DNA of 64,000 nucleotides from an uncultured Bacteroidota bacterium (GTDB lineage: Bacteria; Bacteroidota; Bacteroidia; Chitinophagales; Chitinophagaceae). The notes below the pieces were generated by a model. That model had not been told where the DNA came from. It searched no databases and saw only the letters and a program-made list of their open reading frames with translations. Within the stretch, counting starts at the first letter, position 1; each line of letters starts with the position of its first letter. The position numbers and the translations under genes were made by a program. Shown here piece after piece: positions 25,286-33,624 of the stretch. The stretch is from the NCBI GenBank assembly GCA_903824725.1, contig CAIJXU010000029.1, positions 1 through 64,000 on the forward strand, read 5' to 3'.

Positions 25286-26161
25286 ATGAAAAAATACATA
25301 CTTCTTCTTATGCAAGGCTTCATAGTGCTTTTTGTAGTGGGGCAAGGCATTGTAAAAGAAAAACAAACTATTAAAAGTAAAATTTTAAATAAAGAAGTTC
25401 ATTACACTATTTACTTACCTGCTGATTATAATACAAGTGAACGCTCCTACCCTGTCACCTATTTATTACATGGATATGGAGATGCAGATGATGGGTGGGT
25501 TCAATTTGGTGAAATTAATCGCTTGGCCGATAAGGCAATTTTAGATGGCACAATACCTCCAATGATTATAGTGACACCAGATGGTTTTAAAAGTTTTTAT
25601 ATTAATGCAGCAGATGGTTCATTAGATTATGAAGATTTTTTTATTAAAGAATTAATACCCTTTATTGAAAAAACATACAAGGTGAAATCTGAAAAAAGAT
25701 ACAGAGGTGTTGCAGGTCTTTCGATGGGAGGTTATGGTGCGTTAATTTATGGTTTAAAATATCCGCAGTTATTTGCAGCAGTCGCACCTTTAAGTGCCGT
25801 GGTATGGTCCGATAAGGACATCATGAATGCTTCCGATTATATATACAATAGCGGCCTTTTTGCAACGAATGCAAATAAAAATGCAAAAGGAGCTGACCGT
25901 ATCACTGATGCATGGCTTCGCAATAGTCCTTTGGCCATCATTGAAAAAAAATCAGTTGAAGAATTATCTTCAGTGAAGTATTGGATTGACTGTGGAGATG
26001 ACGATAATTTATCAATCGGTAATTCAAATTTACATATCGCATTGACCAATAAAAATGTACCCCATGAATTTAGAATTCGAGATGGTATACATAACTGGAC
26101 CTATTGGCGTTCGGGTGTTATCAATGCCCTTTCGTTTATTGGCAATAATTTTCATCAATAA
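25286..26161 (+). CDS. secreted esterase-D/feruloyl-esterase-like alpha/beta hydrolase
   Basis: A 291-residue exported protein (signal peptide about 1-20). The esterase (PF00756) features are YPVTYLLHGYGDADDGWVQF (about 53-72), MIIVTPDGFKSFYIN, DYEDFFIKELIPFIE and the nucleophile elbow VAGLSMGGYGALIYGLKYP (about 147-165). The acid is probably in WIDCGDDDN, and the His is in IRDGIHNWTYWRSG near the C-terminus. It probably acts on esterified xylan or a related glycan or peptide ester. The surrounding genes (S41 peptidase upstream, asparaginase 14 nt downstream) suggest a short operon rather than a glycan utilisation locus. Confidence 0.88.
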   Translation: MKKYILLLMQGFIVLFVVGQGIVKEKQTIKSKILNKEVHYTIYLPADYNTSERSYPVTYLLHGYGDADDGWVQFGEINRLADKAILDGTIPPMIIVTPDGFKSFYINAADGSLDYEDFFIKELIPFIEKTYKVKSEKRYRGVAGLSMGGYGALIYGLKYPQLFAAVAPLSAVVWSDKDIMNASDYIYNSGLFATNANKNAKGADRITDAWLRNSPLAIIEKKSVEELSSVKYWIDCGDDDNLSIGNSNLHIALTNKNVPHEFRIRDGIHNWTYWRSGVINALSFIGNNFHQ

Positions 26162-26175
26162 ATAATTAGTATCCC

Positions 26176-26664
26176 ATGAGCATTCAAGTATTTGTAACAG
26201 GCGGCACTTTTGATAAAGAATACAATGAACTTAATGGAAGTTTATACTTTAAGGAAACTCATTTACACGAAATGTTGCAACTTGGACGAAGTCAACTTGA
26301 TTTATCCATCACTACTTTAATGATGAAGGATAGTTTGGATTTTATAGATGCAGACCGAAAGCAAATCGCAGATGCCTGTTTGCAGTCTCCTGCACAAAAA
26401 ATTATAATCACACACGGCACAGATACCATGACTATTTCAGCAAGTTACCTAGCAAATTGTTGTGGCGACAAAACCATAGTATTGACTGGCGCCATGGTTC
26501 CCTATAAATTTGGGAGTTCCGATGGTTTATTCAACCTAGGAAGCGCATTAGCATTCGTACAAGTGCTTCCTAAAGGCGTCTATATTGCAATGAATGGCAA
26601 AATTTTTGAAGCAAATAAGGTGCAGAAAAACAAGGACAGAGGTGAATTTGAGGCTATAAAGTAA
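26176..26664 (+). CDS. single-domain asparaginase-like protein
   Basis: A 162-residue cytosolic protein that corresponds to only the N-terminal domain of L-asparaginase/glutaminase (usual length about 330). Catalytic motifs are intact: VFVTGGTFDKEYN (about 5-17), with the first catalytic Thr, and IITHGTDTMTISASYL (about 75-90), with the Thr-Asp pair. LTGAMVPYKFGSSDG (about 102-116) follows. Short asparaginase-domain proteins of this size recur in Bacteroidota, so this may be an intact short family rather than a broken gene. Activity would need dimerisation to complete the active site. It starts 14 nt after the esterase stop. Confidence 0.85.
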   Translation: MSIQVFVTGGTFDKEYNELNGSLYFKETHLHEMLQLGRSQLDLSITTLMMKDSLDFIDADRKQIADACLQSPAQKIIITHGTDTMTISASYLANCCGDKTIVLTGAMVPYKFGSSDGLFNLGSALAFVQVLPKGVYIAMNGKIFEANKVQKNKDRGEFEAIK

Positions 26665-26689
26665 AATAGGTTCTACCCACTTAATAAGA

Positions 26690-26764
26690 CTACCTTCTTT
26701 TACTATTTCGTCGGATAATGATAATGACCAAGGCTACAATTCCAAACAAAATAGGTAAGCTCAT
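26690..26764 (-). CDS. possible 24-residue membrane microprotein
   Basis: An ATG at 26764 on the minus strand opens MSLPILFGIVALVIIIIRR, ending NSKRR before TAG at 26690-26692. About 15 consecutive hydrophobic residues followed by a strongly basic tail make a textbook N-out single-pass helix. The open stretch is too short to be significant by itself, and no start signal decides it. It is reported because the composition is unlike random spacer and the spacer holds nothing else. Confidence 0.3.
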   Translation of the reverse strand: MSLPILFGIVALVIIIIRRNSKRR

Positions 26765-26790
26765 AATGAATATATTAATATCTTAAAGAT

Positions 26791-27261
26791 ATGAAAAAAC
26801 AAGCGCTAATTGGAATTTGCTTTGTTATTGCAAGTTGTTCACCTACGAAAAAAATAATTGTTTCAATGAGTGAAATACAAACAACTATTTGGACGAATCA
26901 GCCTGAGGAGCAAGTAATTACAAAATTAGGCGCCTTTAAGCATAGAGAAAATAATGAAATGGGGTACATGCTATTATTTGACTATAGCACCTATTTTATA
27001 CCTAAAAAATCAGCTTATACACCTAATTACCCAACAAGTGCATCATCTACTGGCACGAATCAAATAGATAAAAATGGTATGTTACGTATTAATCCCACTA
27101 ACTATGTAACCACTTCAGCTAAACCCGCCTCCGCAGATAATCTAAAGGAATATAAGAATCAAAAATTACTAGAATTTTATTTTGATAAAAATAAAAAAGT
27201 GATTTATGTAAATGCCGTTGGCTATCCAGATTCAGTTAGGTACGAACCCCGTCATAAATAA
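26791..27261 (+). CDS. hypothetical lipoprotein
   Basis: Not recognised. The 156-residue product has a lipoprotein leader ending CFVIASCSPTKK (lipid-modified Cys15 or thereabouts). The following domain contains TTIWTNQPEEQVITKLGAFK and LLFDYSTYFIPKK, a Ser/Thr-rich loop, and a C-terminal EFYFDKNKKVIYVNAVGYPD. The WTNQPEEQVITKLG pattern resembles small envelope lipoproteins that carry a short SmpA/OmlA-like fold, but the match is too weak to name. Its stop codon abuts that of the convergent M28 peptidase gene with no base between. Confidence 0.6.
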   Translation: MKKQALIGICFVIASCSPTKKIIVSMSEIQTTIWTNQPEEQVITKLGAFKHRENNEMGYMLLFDYSTYFIPKKSAYTPNYPTSASSTGTNQIDKNGMLRINPTNYVTTSAKPASADNLKEYKNQKLLEFYFDKNKKVIYVNAVGYPDSVRYEPRHK

Positions 27262-28557
27262 TTATTTTAGTTGAGTTGTGTCCACTCTTGTAGGGGTATC
27301 CTTACCAGCAATAATCGATTTTGCACTTTTAGCGATTGCTTTTATAATTTGTGTCATATTATCGATATCGAGTGTACTAAATTCATCACTTGGTTTATGG
27401 TAATTAGGCTCATTGTCCATTTTCGAAGTAGAAATGGTATGTGCTGGAACCCCTAGTCTTGCTAATGTAGCATTATCAGATCTGTAAAATAAATTTTGAG
27501 TAGTGTAAGGGTCTGGATAAAAATGAAAGTCACTTCCTTCTAAGTTTTTTTGAAGTATCGCACCCATATCTGTTTTTTCATATCCTGTGATATACGCGCT
27601 ATTTTTTCCCCAATTACTTTCGGTGCCAATCATTTCAATATTAAACATTGCCTTTACTTGTAAAGGGTCGAATTGCTTTGAAAAGTATTGTGCACCAAAA
27701 CCGCCAGACTCTTCGGCAGTGAAGGCCGCAAATACCAATGTACGCTCATTGTTAGCCAAAACAGAAAAATATTTTGATAACATAATCATTGCAGTTGTAC
27801 CAGCGGCATCATCATTCGCGCCATTAAAAATAGAATCTCCGTTCACTGCTCTTTTTCCATTCACTCCAAGATGATCATAATGACCCGAAAAAATAACATA
27901 CTCATTAGGCAAAGATTTTCCAGGTAGTATACCTACTACATTTGCTAAATTTAGTTTATCAATTTTATGGGTGGCTTCAATTGTAAATTGCTTTGGTGTT
28001 TGATTAGTTAAAACAATTAATATAGACTTTTGTTGTTCGGTCATACCCGATTTAAATTGTACCAATCTTCCAAAATTAGCTGCTAATGATTCATCTACTA
28101 AAATCAAATAATTTTTATTAGCAGTCATATATTTTCTCACTGCTAAAAACAAATTATCTTCCTTTGCTATTTTTATAATTTCATACCCACTATTTTCAGT
28201 TACTTTTAAATTAGCCTCAGCTGTAATGGCAATAATATTTTTTGCCTCAAGGCTAGTGCCATCCATATTTCCACTAGCAGAAATGAATTTTGTATTTAAT
28301 CGAGAAAAGGATTGTAAAAATCCATCGCTATTTTTAAAAGTAGTTAACCCGTTTTGTTTAAATTCATTTGCAATAAATAATGATGCTTTTTCAATCCCTT
28401 CACTATATATTTGACGACCTTGTAACTCATCTGATGATAAAAATTTTTCGATACGCTCCGTCTCCTTATTATTAATAAATTTATCGGCTTTCTGGCTATT
28501 TGCGGTTAAAGCAATCAATACAAATGAAAGGATGGCTATTAAAATATTTTTTTGCAT
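27262..28557 (-). CDS. M28 family zinc aminopeptidase, exported
   Basis: The product has 431 residues from ATG 28557. The frame extends to 28593, but the shorter start gives a clean signal peptide (MQKNILIAILSFVLIALTA). The M28 zinc ligands are visible: the His and Asp of FSGHYDHLG, the bridging Asp of NGANDDAAGTTAMI, the Glu pair of AAFTAEESGGFGAQYF, the Asp/Glu region NIEMIGTES and the C-terminal His in NYHKPSDEFSTLD. A PA-like segment lies before the catalytic domain. It should release N-terminal amino acids from peptides in the periplasm. It is a single minus-strand gene that converges with the lipoprotein gene. Confidence 0.9.
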   Translation of the reverse strand: MQKNILIAILSFVLIALTANSQKADKFINNKETERIEKFLSSDELQGRQIYSEGIEKASLFIANEFKQNGLTTFKNSDGFLQSFSRLNTKFISASGNMDGTSLEAKNIIAITAEANLKVTENSGYEIIKIAKEDNLFLAVRKYMTANKNYLILVDESLAANFGRLVQFKSGMTEQQKSILIVLTNQTPKQFTIEATHKIDKLNLANVVGILPGKSLPNEYVIFSGHYDHLGVNGKRAVNGDSIFNGANDDAAGTTAMIMLSKYFSVLANNERTLVFAAFTAEESGGFGAQYFSKQFDPLQVKAMFNIEMIGTESNWGKNSAYITGYEKTDMGAILQKNLEGSDFHFYPDPYTTQNLFYRSDNATLARLGVPAHTISTSKMDNEPNYHKPSDEFSTLDIDNMTQIIKAIAKSAKSIIAGKDTPTRVDTTQLK

Positions 28558-28658
28558 CAGTATAATTTTAAATTTTGGCAAATATAATCTCAAAATAAGA
28601 ATAATGATATAGTATTTAAAGGGGTAATTAAAATGTTTATGGTAATTTTATAGCTACC

Positions 28659-29201
28659 ATGCACTCAGACCAAGAATTAATCATACAGTTCCAACAATCC
28701 ATTGAGCGGGAACAATCGTTCACTCAATTGTTGAAAAAACACCAGGTGAAGGTGTACCACCAAATTAAAAGAATGGTGTTAGATCATGATGACGCTGATG
28801 ATATAGCTCAAATGGTTTGGATTAAAATTTGGAACAAATTGGATGGTTTTAAAATGGAGAGTGAATTCAGCACCTGGCTATTCCGTATAGCCTATAACGA
28901 AACCCTCAATTTTTTGGCAAAGCAAAAAAGACAGGGTACTTCCAACTCAAATTCAGACCTTTTAGACTACGAAAACCTATCTAGTGAAACAGATGCTCCA
29001 AAAAGCAGTGAAATTCAGATTAAATTAGACCAAGGAGTTAAGCAACTACCTGAAAAACAGCAGTTTGTATTCATGCTGCGGTATTTTGAGGAATTGAATT
29101 ATGAAAAAATTGCAAGCATTACTGGGACCACTGTAGGAGGCGCAAAGGCCAATTACCATCAAGCGGTAAAGAAATTAGAAGAATTTTTGAAAAAAACTTA
29201 A
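28659..29201 (+). CDS. ECF-type RNA polymerase sigma factor
   Basis: A 180-residue sigma-70 group 4 factor. Region 2 has HQIKRMVLDHDDADDIAQ and VWIKIWNKLDGFK, then FSTWLFRIAYNETLNFLAKQ (about 30-88). After an acidic linker, region 4 has QLPEKQQFVFMLRYFEELNY and EKIASITGTTVGGAKANYHQ (about 128-168), the helix-turn-helix for the -35 element. The next gene encodes a short single-pass membrane protein and the third a Spy-like periplasmic protein. This is the usual envelope-stress ECF cassette. Confidence 0.93.
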   Translation: MHSDQELIIQFQQSIEREQSFTQLLKKHQVKVYHQIKRMVLDHDDADDIAQMVWIKIWNKLDGFKMESEFSTWLFRIAYNETLNFLAKQKRQGTSNSNSDLLDYENLSSETDAPKSSEIQIKLDQGVKQLPEKQQFVFMLRYFEELNYEKIASITGTTVGGAKANYHQAVKKLEEFLKKT

Positions 29202-29235
29202 ACCAAATTATTAATCAATTGTCAAAATTGTGAAA

Positions 29236-29667
29236 ATGGAAACAAATAACATAAATATTGAATTAAATACGGACAAATTAGCTGCAGAACAGCTTTTTTC
29301 CAAGCAAGATTTAGCCCATTTTAATTTAGAAAAAATGGAAGTGCCAAGTGACTATTTTGATACTTTTTCAGACAAGGTTCTTGATCGAATTTCAAAAAAT
29401 AAGCCTTCCGTATTTTATCTTACAACTTATGGTAAAATGGCTATCGCAGCTGTCTTTATTTTTGTTATGGCAAGTGCTTTTATATTTTTAAACAACTATT
29501 CAAAAGTTAAAAGCGATTTGGCAGTCATATCGATTCAAGATATATCTAACGAAGAGATTGAATCTTATGTAAATGCAAATGAATGGATCGCTGAAATGGA
29601 TTGGCAAACCGAAAGTGTTAAATTAGAATCCGACTACAGCTCACTTTCAAAAGACACAATTGATTAA
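29236..29667 (+). CDS. putative anti-sigma factor / small membrane protein of the ECF operon
   Basis: The product has 143 residues from ATG 29236 (GTG 29230 is in frame). A cytoplasmic N-terminal half (about 1-65) includes FNLEKMEVPSDYFDTFSDKV, a pattern frequent in Bacteroidota proteins encoded next to ECF sigma factors. One transmembrane helix follows (MAIAAVFIFVMASAFIFL, about 68-85), then a short acidic periplasmic tail. Position and topology suggest it restrains the sigma factor at 28659. There is no zinc-binding anti-sigma HxxxCxxC motif, so the assignment rests on context. Confidence 0.6.
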   Translation: METNNINIELNTDKLAAEQLFSKQDLAHFNLEKMEVPSDYFDTFSDKVLDRISKNKPSVFYLTTYGKMAIAAVFIFVMASAFIFLNNYSKVKSDLAVISIQDISNEEIESYVNANEWIAEMDWQTESVKLESDYSSLSKDTID

Positions 29668-29734
29668 TTAATTATATATTCAGGTTAGGTTTATTGCTAA
29701 CAATTCAAAACCTACTATTTTAAAAATACATTTT

Positions 29735-30184
29735 ATGAAAAAATTATTATACACTTTAATATTTTCTTTGTTATTGACTTCTGTAAGTGCACAACCTCCT
29801 GAAGGCCGAAGAAATCGTCCTAATGATCAAGAAATGAAAAGAGATCATCAATCCAACAGAGTGAATATGGAAATGTTCAAGATTAAATTTGTAACTGAAC
29901 AACTATCGCTTACACCACAAGAAGCGCAAGCATTTTGGCCTGTATATAACGAACATCGCGATTTAGTCCGTTCTATATTAAAAGATAAAAAAGAAAATGA
30001 AATAGATTTACAAGAAGCTTTATTGAATGCACGTAAAAAAATGGCATTAGCACTAAAAGCTATTTTAAAAACAGATGCACGTGTAAATGATGCATTAAAA
30101 GTAGATAGAGAATTTTACAAAAAAGCTAGAACCGAAATGATGCGTCGTCGTGGTGGACCACCACCCCCACCTCAAGGTTCATAA
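29735..30184 (+). CDS. Spy/CpxP-like periplasmic protein of the ECF operon
   Basis: A 149-residue exported helical protein (signal peptide about 1-19, ending VSAQP). A charged Arg/Asn-rich segment precedes KIKFVTEQLSLTPQEAQAFW and PVYNEHRDL (about 48-78). These resemble the LTxxQ-type motif of the Spy/CpxP group. More helices and a C-terminal RRRGGPPPPPQGS tail follow. Such proteins in ECF operons are thought to sense or buffer envelope or metal stress. It is the third gene after sigma and putative anti-sigma, and ends before a strong terminator. Confidence 0.75.
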   Translation: MKKLLYTLIFSLLLTSVSAQPPEGRRNRPNDQEMKRDHQSNRVNMEMFKIKFVTEQLSLTPQEAQAFWPVYNEHRDLVRSILKDKKENEIDLQEALLNARKKMALALKAILKTDARVNDALKVDREFYKKARTEMMRRRGGPPPPPQGS

Positions 30185-30203
30185 ATTTAATATTGACCTA
30201 TGT

Positions 30204-30241
30204 AAGTCCCAACTTCTTGATATTGAGAGGGGTTGGGACTT
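30204..30241. terminator. bidirectional terminator between ECF operon and zinc-ribbon gene
   Basis: AAGTCCCAAC (30204-30213) and GTTGGGACTT (30232-30241) form a perfect 10-bp stem around an 18-nt loop. It stands between convergent genes. Confidence 0.75.
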
Positions 30242-30370
30242 TTAGTTTTCGCAATTTTCACCATCACAGCAAGGTGCTATATTAGTACCACAGATACTAC
30301 ACTGATAATGGCCATGTACCATCACGGGCTCCATCTGCTGAGAACATACAGGACAAATTTGAATGGCCAT
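30242..30370 (-). CDS. 42-residue zinc-ribbon protein
   Basis: A short minus-strand gene from ATG 30370 to TAA 30242. It carries CPVC near the N-terminus (residues 6-9), EPVMVHGHYQCSICGTNI (14-31) and a final CCDGENC (35-41). Paired CxxC knuckles spaced by 14 residues, plus the CC-x4-C end, indicate a zinc ribbon. Very similar mini-proteins with MEPVxVHGHxxC exist in Bacteroidota to my recollection. The function is unknown; nucleic-acid or protein binding is plausible. The coding stretch is dense with Cys codons, which random DNA would not give. Confidence 0.75.
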   Translation of the reverse strand: MAIQICPVCSQQMEPVMVHGHYQCSICGTNIAPCCDGENCEN

Positions 30371-30486
30371 TTGATAAATTTAAATGTTTTAAAATTAACC
30401 CTCCCTTCTATTCCTAATTATTCCTGTGTTTAGTATATTACATTAATAAAGCAATAGGAATATTTAAAACTAATAATTTTTATACT

Positions 30487-31395
30487 ATGAAAAATAAAAT
30501 TCTATTATTTATTTTAATTTTTTCAACTATTCATATGTCAAAATCAACAGCGCAGTATCTGCCCCTATATGACCAAATACCTAATTATATAGATGCAGCC
30601 AATGAGGAAAATGTAACGAATGATGGGATAATACGAATCGCAAAAGTATCCATTCCCGCATATCAATATTTTAGAGTAGCTAAGGATAATTTAAAAAGGC
30701 CCTGTGTGATTATTTGCCCCGGTGGTGGTTATGGTATTTTAGCTGCCTCTCATGAAGGAACTGATGTGGCTGCATTTTTTAATTCTATTGGGGTGAATGC
30801 AATCGTTTTAAAATATCGAATTCCAAGCAGTAAACATCAATTAGATAAAACCATTGCTCCCCTTCAGGATGCACAACAAGCGATGTATTTGGCCCGAAAA
30901 AATGCAGCGGATTGGGGAATTGATGATCACAAAATTGGGATCATGGGCTTTTCGGCAGGAGGACATTTAGCGTCAACGGCTGCAACGCATTTTGATGATC
31001 TAAAAATTAACTTCCCCGAAAACATCTCATGTCGTCCTGATTTTCAAATACTGATTTATCCCGTTATTAGTTTTGGAAGTTTTGGACACAGTGGATCAAG
31101 AGATAATTTAATTGGGCCCACAATATCGGAAGATCAAGTTCATTATTTTAGTAACGAAGAACGAGTTACAAAAAATACACCTCCTGCTTTTTTAGTACAT
31201 GCAAAAGATGATGGTGCTGTTCCGGTAGCCAACTCCATCCAATATTATAATCAACTCATGCAACACCAAGTCCCTGCCGAAATTTATCTATTTGATAAAG
31301 GTGGGCATGGATTTGGAATGAAAAATGATGCCAGTGAAGTATTCTGGCCAACATTATTACAACAATGGATGATCCATCAAAATATCATCAAATAG
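30487..31395 (+). CDS. exported alpha/beta hydrolase (acetyl-xylan-esterase-like, BD-FAE group)
   Basis: A 302-residue exported enzyme (signal peptide about 1-22). The oxyanion-hole region is CVIICPGGGYGILAASHEG (about 73-91), close to the HGGG-type motif. The nucleophile elbow is IGIMGFSAGGHLASTAATHF (about 154-173), followed by LIYPVISFG. The acid is in AFLVHAKDDGAVPV (about 239-252) and the His in DKGGHGFGMKN (about 274-284). The family deacetylates xylan or similar polymers. It is convergent with a sugar transporter, with two bases between stop codons. Confidence 0.88.
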   Translation: MKNKILLFILIFSTIHMSKSTAQYLPLYDQIPNYIDAANEENVTNDGIIRIAKVSIPAYQYFRVAKDNLKRPCVIICPGGGYGILAASHEGTDVAAFFNSIGVNAIVLKYRIPSSKHQLDKTIAPLQDAQQAMYLARKNAADWGIDDHKIGIMGFSAGGHLASTAATHFDDLKINFPENISCRPDFQILIYPVISFGSFGHSGSRDNLIGPTISEDQVHYFSNEERVTKNTPPAFLVHAKDDGAVPVANSIQYYNQLMQHQVPAEIYLFDKGGHGFGMKNDASEVFWPTLLQQWMIHQNIIK

Positions 31396-31397
31396 TA

Positions 31398-32636
31398 TTA
31401 CTCCTTTACCTCGCTCCCTTTCCATCCATAGTAGGCAACTACTAAAAAGGAAACCATGGGTACGAGATACCCCATTTGAATATTGCCTGTCGCATCGGAT
31501 ATAAGACCAAATAGGCGAGGTAAAATGGCACCACCAACAATGGCCATAATAATTAAGCTGCTGCCCATTTCGGTATCTGTGCCTAATTGTTTAATGCCTA
31601 ATGAAAAAATGGTGGGGAACATAATAGACATGAAAAAGCACATACCAATTAAGGCATATATAGTAATCATACCATGCGTAGTAATTGCTATAACACAAAG
31701 TACCGCTGCTAATAATCCATAAAGAGTTAAGAGTTTACTTGGTGCAATATAATTCATTAAAAAAGTTCCGGTAAATCGTCCAATTAAAAAAGCCAAAGTA
31801 CCAAAACTTAAATATTGAGCAGCTTGGAATTGATTGATCCCAGCAGACTCTGTTGCAAACAAAATGAATAAACTTAAAACACATACTTGCGCTCCTACAT
31901 AAAAGAATTGAGCAATGACTGCCCATCTTAAATGGGTATGTTGGAAAGTACCTAACACTGTTGCTTTGTTAGTTGTAGAATTTTTTGCTCTAATATCAGG
32001 TAGTTTAACTAAATAAAATAAAACAGCAATAACAATTAATACCAAGCCTAATATAGTATAGGGTGTTTTAACTGTATAAGCTTCAGATGCCAATGCTGCT
32101 TGACGAACCGATGCAGACATGGCATTTAAGGTTTCAGGTGAATTGCCTTGTGTAAATATAACTTTGGCGCCAATAAGTGGGGCTAAAAAAGCAGCAAGCC
32201 CATTAAAAGATTGCGCTAAATTTAATCTTTGTGTTGAAGAAGCCGGATCTCCCAATGCAGAAGCATAGGGGTTGGCAGCGGTTTCAAGTATCGTAAGGCC
32301 ACAAGCAATAACAAAGGAAGCAAACAAAAAATAAACATAGGATTGGTTATTCGCTGCAGGTACAAATAAAAAGGCGCCCATTGCAAATAATAAAAGTCCA
32401 ATGATAATACCTGTTTTATATCCGAATCTCTTCATGATAAGCCCTGCTGGCAAAGCCATAAAAAAATATGCAATGTATACTGCAGAGTCAACCAATGTAG
32501 ATTGTGTAGTGGTTAAAGTAAAAGATTTTTTTAAATGTGGAATTAAGATAGGTACCAAATTATTAGCAAAGCCCCATAAAAAGAATAAACAAGTAATTAA
32601 TATAAAAGGGATAAAGTCTTTTTTCGATTTTTCCAT
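31398..32636 (-). CDS. sugar MFS transporter, FucP/GluP family
   Basis: A 412-residue inner-membrane protein with about 12 helices. The FucP/GGP group pattern is clear: FFLWGFANNLVPILIPHLKK (about 18-37), YIAYFFMALPAGLIMKRFGY (about 54-73), GLTILETAANPYASALGD (about 114-131), then LNLAQSFNGLAAFLAPLIGA, IGRFTGTFLMNYI and TIFSLGIKQLGTDTEMGSSL near the end. It should import a hexose, fucose or related sugar by proton symport. It is divergent from the NIPSNAP gene, and a 9-bp inverted repeat lies in the shared promoter region. Confidence 0.92.
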   Translation of the reverse strand: MEKSKKDFIPFILITCLFFLWGFANNLVPILIPHLKKSFTLTTTQSTLVDSAVYIAYFFMALPAGLIMKRFGYKTGIIIGLLLFAMGAFLFVPAANNQSYVYFLFASFVIACGLTILETAANPYASALGDPASSTQRLNLAQSFNGLAAFLAPLIGAKVIFTQGNSPETLNAMSASVRQAALASEAYTVKTPYTILGLVLIVIAVLFYLVKLPDIRAKNSTTNKATVLGTFQHTHLRWAVIAQFFYVGAQVCVLSLFILFATESAGINQFQAAQYLSFGTLAFLIGRFTGTFLMNYIAPSKLLTLYGLLAAVLCVIAITTHGMITIYALIGMCFFMSIMFPTIFSLGIKQLGTDTEMGSSLIIMAIVGGAILPRLFGLISDATGNIQMGYLVPMVSFLVVAYYGWKGSEVKE

Positions 32637-32723
32637 TGAGTTTGATTTTAATTAAGTTTTTTGATTGCTTTAAAGATGATCTATTTGATGACCCTATTAG
32701 ATGAGCAAGCTGTATTTTGTTTA

Positions 32724-32749
32724 ATGAATTATGATTAAATATAATTCAT
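32724..32749. promoter_or_regulatory. inverted repeat in the MFS/NIPSNAP divergent promoter
   Basis: ATGAATTAT (32724-32732) and ATAATTCAT (32741-32749) form a perfect 9-bp inverted repeat with an 8-nt spacer, 88 nt upstream of the MFS start and 96 nt upstream of the NIPSNAP start. It is suited to a dimeric regulator; no regulator gene is adjacent. Confidence 0.4.
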
Positions 32750-32844
32750 GCAAAACAAAAAAACAAAAAAAGCTTCCAAAAACACTTAAAAGCAGTAACT
32801 TAATCATTGAATTTTTATCTGAATATTAATCAAATAAGTTTTTT

Positions 32845-33624
32845 ATGAAAAAATGGTATTTTTTATGTGTATTGCTGCTAGGTGTATTGCAAACTCAAGC
32901 TAATAACAACGCAGTACCTCGAGAATTTTATTTAATCAAAATATTCCACTGTAGTTCACAAAAACAATTGGATCATATTGACCAATACTTACAATCTGCG
33001 TATTTACCCTTTTTACATAAAAGTGGTTTTAAAAAAATAGGCGTCTTTTCCCCATTAGATAATGACACCAGTGCCGATAAGCGTATTTACGTTTGGATAC
33101 CATTAAAAACCTTGAATCAATTAGAGCAATTAGACCAACCTTTTGAAAACCTAGACCCCTTTGGAAATGACCCATTACTTCGTTTAGATAATAAAGACAG
33201 TAGCTTGCCCTATAATCGTATTGAAGTTTTATTAACTAAAGCATTTAAACTGCAACCTCAATTTAATGCCAATTCAAATTTAATAAAAACCAATACTCGG
33301 ATTTATGAATATCGAAGCTATGAAAGCCCTACCGAGGAAATGCATTTACGCAAAATTCATATGTTTAATGAAGGGCAAGAAATTACGTTATTTAAAAAAT
33401 TAAATTTTAATGCTATTTTTTATTCTAAAGTGATTGCGGGTGGCAGGACTCCTAACTTAATATACATGACCAGCTTTAATAATATGGCGGAACGCGATGC
33501 ACATTGGAAAGCTTTTTTTGATGATGCTATTTGGAAAAAAATTGCACCCGATAAAAAATATCAAAAAATTGTAAACAAAGGCGAAACTGTATTAATGACT
33601 GCAAAAAATTATGCTGATTTTTAA
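32845..33624 (+). CDS. exported NIPSNAP family protein
   Basis: A 259-residue protein with a signal peptide (about 1-19). It contains two ferredoxin-like halves. The first has FYLIKIFHCSSQKQLDHIDQ, the second the clear NIPSNAP signature: RIYEYRSYESPTEEMHLRKI (about 153-172), MFNEGQEITLFKKLNFNAIF, LIYMTSFNNMAERDAHWKAF and FDDAIWKKI. Exported NIPSNAP proteins are common in Bacteroidota, with unknown function and frequent proximity to sugar-metabolism genes. Its stop codon overlaps the end of the TolC remnant by four bases. Confidence 0.85.
   Translation: MKKWYFLCVLLLGVLQTQANNNAVPREFYLIKIFHCSSQKQLDHIDQYLQSAYLPFLHKSGFKKIGVFSPLDNDTSADKRIYVWIPLKTLNQLEQLDQPFENLDPFGNDPLLRLDNKDSSLPYNRIEVLLTKAFKLQPQFNANSNLIKTNTRIYEYRSYESPTEEMHLRKIHMFNEGQEITLFKKLNFNAIFYSKVIAGGRTPNLIYMTSFNNMAERDAHWKAFFDDAIWKKIAPDKKYQKIVNKGETVLMTAKNYADF

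Noticed and set aside
30233-30433. 66-codon plus-strand frame after the Spy-like gene
   Set aside because: It is antisense to the zinc-ribbon gene, whose Cys pattern is far more convincing.
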